Shown here piece after piece: positions 61,172-63,364 of a stretch of DNA of 63,364 nt (position 1 is its first letter; every line of letters begins with the position of its first letter). A model generated the notes under the pieces. It was given only the letters and a program-made list of their open reading frames with translations, had not been told where the DNA came from and made no database searches. The translations under genes and the position numbers were made by a program. Source of the DNA: CAYRVF01 sp964427535 (GTDB lineage: Bacteria > Chloroflexota > Ktedonobacteria > Ktedonobacterales > JADMIN01); the NCBI GenBank assembly GCA_964427535.1, contig CAYRVF010000009.1, forward strand, positions 1 to 63,364, given 5' to 3'.

Positions 61172-61702
61172 TCAGGATTCTATCGACCGCACGAGCCGCG
61201 CGCGCTGGCATAGCGCGCGGAGCTCTGCGTCCAGGGTGGCATACTCGGCCTGTGCGGCCTGTGGTCGCGCACTTACGATTATATCCCACCCCATGTGTAA
61301 CTGGGATATCTGGCGACGAATTGACTCACGCAACCGGCGCTTGACACGGTTCCGTACGACGGCCCCGCCGACCCGCTTGCTCACCGAGAAACCGACCCGC
61401 GTCGGTCCAGGTTCCGCGCCGTCTTGCCGGGCGACATGGAGGGTAAGCCATTCACCCCCATAGCGCCGTCCACGGGCGCGCACCCGCTGGAAATCGCGCG
61501 GCGAGCGAAGGTGATTGGCCCGCCGAAAGCGTTCGTCACCCTCTCTACGAATCACGGGCGCTGTGTGTTCTACCGAAGCCGCGTCGTCAGCTCCTCGCAC
61601 ACCCGTTCCCTTCCCGGAAGAAGGTTCCCCGAGGGGCAGTTCTCCATCCAACAGATACGCAAAAGGCGCCTCGCGCGCCGCGCGGGCCTCGAAGCCCGGC
61701 AC
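61172..61702 (-). CDS. rnpA: ribonuclease P protein component
   Basis: Protein subunit of RNase P, which trims the 5' ends of tRNAs with the RNA subunit. The conserved parts are RRANHLRSPRDFQRVRARGRR, GFSVSKRVGGAVVRNRVKRRLRESIRR (the RNR motif) and GWDIIVSARPQAAQAEY. The open frame is 176 residues, but the family needs only about 115-130. The first 50 residues are low-complexity and coded partly by hairpin-forming DNA. No strong ribosome site marks a start; GTG codons at 61600 (GGAAGG upstream) and 61555 are likelier than the first one at 61702. It follows rpmH directly. Confidence 0.9.
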   Translation of the reverse strand: MPGFEARAAREAPFAYLLDGELPLGEPSSGKGTGVRGADDAASVEHTAPVIRREGDERFRRANHLRSPRDFQRVRARGRRYGGEWLTLHVARQDGAEPGPTRVGFSVSKRVGGAVVRNRVKRRLRESIRRQISQLHMGWDIIVSARPQAAQAEYATLDAELRALCQRARLVRSIES

Positions 61703-61745
61703 GAGTCACCACGAGACGCTGTGAGAAGTGCGTGAAACGTCCACT

Positions 61746-61883
61746 CTAGACGACAGTCAGACGCCAGCGGCCCTTGAGCCGGCGCGCCTTGAGGACCTTA
61801 CGTCCAGAGTTTGTGCTCATCCGCTTCAAAAATCCATGCTCGCGCTTCCGCGGAATGCGCTTTGGCTGCCAAGTTCGCTTCAT
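61746..61883 (-). CDS. rpmH: 50S ribosomal protein L34
   Basis: A 45-residue protein of the large ribosomal subunit. The sequence is nearly canonical: MKRTWQPKRIPRKREHGFLKRM and VLKARRLKGRWRLTV. It is the first gene of the rpmH-rnpA-yidD-yidC-jag operon, with a consensus-like promoter 40 bases upstream. It overlaps no other gene. Confidence 0.98.
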   Translation of the reverse strand: MKRTWQPKRIPRKREHGFLKRMSTNSGRKVLKARRLKGRWRLTVV

Positions 61884-61922
61884 GGTGTTACTCGTATCCC
61901 CTTCCACCGAACATACCCACTG

Positions 61923-61952
61923 AGTATAGTCGGTGGATGATTGCCCTGTCAA
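61923..61952 (-). promoter_or_regulatory. strong sigma-70 promoter of rpmH
   Basis: On the minus strand TTGACA (61952-61947) and TATACT (61928-61923) are separated by 18 bases. The -35 matches consensus fully and the -10 in five of six positions. The rpmH ATG is at 61883. Confidence 0.88.
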
Positions 61953-61975
61953 TGAGCGGGCGACGAGGTGCACGT

Positions 61976-62422
61976 CTACCTTTCTCTCCACAGATCCCTT
62001 GTCCGCGCGTATGGTATAAGACGCGCCTCTTCCGCGCGCATCCGCTCGCTGGTAGGTTCGGGAGCGTCCGGCAGTTTAAGGCCGGTCCAAAAGTAGAGGT
62101 CGACACCAGCGGAATCGCCTACGATCACGGGCGCATGGCATGTGAGGCAGCGTCGCGGGGCGGCAAAGCGGAACCTGCCGCCGCACGTACATGGCTTGAG
62201 CCGATCTTCGATCGCCCGTAAGCGATCTTCAAATACCGAGAACGCGTCCGTCATCTGACTGTACACAGGATCGTAGTAACTCACCTCGACATGGATGGGG
62301 CACCGATCGCAGTAGAGGAAGATTTCGTCGTAGAACGGTGAATGGTCGACGCGATACAGTGCTTCACCGCACTCTGGGCAGATCACTTTCTCGCCATGCA
62401 ACCAGTTCTCGTCACCGTCCAT
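61976..62422 (-). CDS. hypothetical zinc-ribbon protein
   Basis: A soluble protein of 148 residues, family not recognised. It has paired cysteine motifs: CPECGEALYRVDHSPFYDEIFLYCDRCPIHVEV, then CTCGGRFRFAAPRRCLTCHAPV. Each pair looks like a zinc ribbon, so two metal sites are likely. Between them lies a helix (FSVFEDRLRAIEDRLKP). The ATG at 62422 is preferred with GGGGAC upstream; a GTG at 62449 is in frame. Its position between rpmH and the parA region, where dnaA often sits, is notable. A nucleic-acid-related role is possible but unproven. Confidence 0.7.
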   Translation of the reverse strand: MDGDENWLHGEKVICPECGEALYRVDHSPFYDEIFLYCDRCPIHVEVSYYDPVYSQMTDAFSVFEDRLRAIEDRLKPCTCGGRFRFAAPRRCLTCHAPVIVGDSAGVDLYFWTGLKLPDAPEPTSERMRAEEARLIPYARTRDLWRER

Positions 62423-62465
62423 GTGCGATTTGTCCCCATGTGACAGCACTGCATGCGCCGTATGT

Positions 62466-62501
62466 GAACAGGCGGCATGGCCGGCAGCGTGCCGCCTGTT
62501 C
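62466..62501 (-). terminator. 12-bp perfect stem after the parA region
   Basis: GAACAGGCGGCA (62466-62477) and TGCCGCCTGTTC (62490-62501) are perfect inverted repeats with a 12-base loop. The stem lies 13 bases past the stop of the ParA-adjacent gene. No T-run follows, but the stability and position make termination likely. Confidence 0.6.
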
Positions 62502-62514
62502 GTAAGATTGGCAA

Positions 62515-63120
62515 TTACCGCACCGCGCGCAGGATCAGCTCACGCAACTTCTGAGCGTCGTTTTGCTTGAGTTGCTGGCCCGAGGGGTCGAGCTTGTGCT
62601 CGCGCACGATGGCTCGCAGCGACCCTAGCCGGAGGTCGTCGAGCGCGCGGCGCAGTCCGGCCTCGCCAAGCTTGGACTTGAGTGCGAAGGGGTCGGGGAC
62701 GCCGGTGCCAATCTCGGTGCCCGCGCCCGCGACGATGCGCGGCTTGAAGCGTCTCGGCTCGGTCTTTGGCGCGACCTCGGCCGGCGTCTCGCTCGTGGGC
62801 ATAGGCGCTGCCGTCAGCGTGGGGCCGGCACTTTTCGCCAGCGGCGCGTCGTCGTGCGCCTCTTCGAGCGCCTGCGCCACGCGCTCGGCCATCGCCGGGT
62901 TCTGCTCTAGCTCGGTCGCGACGGCACGCAGCACGCGCGCGAGCGAGGCCGGTGTGAGGGGCGCGGATTGTAGGTCACCACTCGGCGCAGCGGGAGCTAC
63001 TGCCGCCGCCCTGGCGCTCGTTTGCTTTCGCGCTGGCTCGGGTGCTTCATCCGGCGACGCGACGGACTTAGACTGCTTGCGTGTTGCGCCGGTTGTATGG
63101 GCGCGGGTGCGCTGGGACAA
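62515..63120 (-). CDS. ParA-adjacent hypothetical protein
   Basis: A protein of 201 residues. The N-terminal 60 are basic and Ala/Pro-rich (TRKQSKS, ARKQTSARAAAVAPAAPSG). A middle helix LARVLRAVATELEQNPAMAERVAQALEEA follows. The C-terminal 60 residues form a compact helical domain, DPFALKSKLGEAGLRRALDDL through HKLDPSGQQLKQNDAQKLRELIL, seen in other proteins of mobile or chromosomal partition loci. TTG at 63120 is the start: GGGAGGT lies nine bases upstream. It begins inside the 3' end of parA (53-base overlap), so the two are coupled. It lacks ParB hallmarks. A partner of ParA is the natural guess. Confidence 0.7.
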   Translation of the reverse strand: MSQRTRAHTTGATRKQSKSVASPDEAPEPARKQTSARAAAVAPAAPSGDLQSAPLTPASLARVLRAVATELEQNPAMAERVAQALEEAHDDAPLAKSAGPTLTAAPMPTSETPAEVAPKTEPRRFKPRIVAGAGTEIGTGVPDPFALKSKLGEAGLRRALDDLRLGSLRAIVREHKLDPSGQQLKQNDAQKLRELILRAVR

Positions 63121-63364
63121 GTCGCTTTACCTCCCGGGCGAGATCGGTGTAGGCCTTGCCACCTTTGCTGTTGGGAGCGAAGCTGAGCACGCTCTCGTTC
63201 GCGCGGTGGGCCTTCTCCAGGTCCAGACTCTTGGGGATGCGGGTCTCCAGCAGCCTGCCCTCGAATTTCTTTTCGAGGATGCCCCACGTCTCGCGTGCCG
63301 TCGAGGTTTCTTCGTAAAACGTCGCCACGACACCGGCCACTTCCAGGTCGGGCAGATCGAGCTG
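63068..63364 (-). CDS. parA: ParA-type ATPase, C-terminal part
   Basis: The gene enters from the right edge of the window, so only the last 98 codons are seen. LPDLEVAGVVATFYEETSTA and LLETRIPKSLDLEKAHRANESVLSFAPNSKGGKAYTDLAREV match the final strands and helices of Soj/ParA ATPases (the RIP...EA...G.S.....S.GA.AY pattern). These proteins move DNA or cargo by ATP-dependent binding. The Walker motifs lie outside the window. It overlaps the downstream gene by 53 bases. Confidence 0.85.
   Translation of the reverse strand, partial: QLDLPDLEVAGVVATFYEETSTARETWGILEKKFEGRLLETRIPKSLDLEKAHRANESVLSFAPNSKGGKAYTDLAREVKRLVPAHPRPYNRRNTQAV

Noticed and set aside
61884..61975. Origin of replication with DnaA boxes between rpmH and the zinc-ribbon gene
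   Set aside because: Only 92 bases, occupied by a sigma-70 promoter; no TTATCCACA-like boxes beyond one poor match.

Overview
This is a high-GC (roughly 60-65 percent by eye) bacterial chromosomal window with about 45 supportable genes. It probably comes from the Chloroflexota, perhaps the Ktedonobacteria. That placement is an inference from gene content: secreted multidomain glycosidases, a sedolisin, a surface protein with an RLFDTR-type domain, a DUF6766 protein and an IS982 copy. The right end is an origin-type locus, reading leftward as parA (cut by the window edge), a ParA-adjacent gene, a zinc-ribbon gene, rpmH, rnpA, yidD, yidC and jag. No tRNA, rRNA or CRISPR array was recognised.

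Layout. 1-4.4 kb: a GtrA-like protein fragment, then wecE, rmlA and rmlB. Together these would make dTDP-4-amino-4,6-dideoxygalactose from glucose-1-phosphate; rmlC and rmlD are absent. 4.4-5.15 kb: a convergent non-coding stretch with an 18-bp tandem repeat. 5.15-15.84 kb: a leftward four-gene exopolysaccharide cluster. It encodes a giant membrane fusion (GT2, cellulose-synthase-like GT2 and an outer GH26-like domain), a GT-C glycosyltransferase, a secreted GH16 glucanase and a secreted beta-propeller with four tandem modules. This cluster is the best candidate for an undescribed system. 16.4-31.5 kb: YdeI-like protein, HtrA protease, SIMPL protein, methyltransferase, isochorismatase-like hydrolase, a glucodextranase-type GH15 enzyme, a GMC alcohol oxidase, recO and an M42 aminopeptidase. 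32-41.4 kb: sedolisin, a Tat-exported surface protein, small membrane proteins, an M20 amidohydrolase and a GT87 mannosyltransferase-like protein. 41.7-53.7 kb: GT2, fatty-acid desaturase, divergent DadA-like and LigB-like genes sharing an 18-bp palindrome, a LysM glucosaminidase, a PLP decarboxylase, a decayed IS982 copy, DinB, an Eis-like acetyltransferase, a VapBC pair and an aquaporin. 53.8-58.3 kb: xylA-xylB with a palindromic operator candidate, a DUF177 protein and a PfkB sugar kinase. 58.4-63.4 kb: the jag/yidC/yidD/rnpA/rpmH operon and the parA end.

A family of GC-rich palindromic repeats, typically reading GGCAGAACCT then C-rich tracts and CCTTCCC/GGGAAGG arms, sits in many intergenic gaps (25.8, 28.4, 28.6, 41.5, 55.3 kb and looser copies at 30.1 and 43.8 kb). 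Several promoters, operators and hairpins could be read directly. All functional assignments rest on motif recognition by eye, with no database search.
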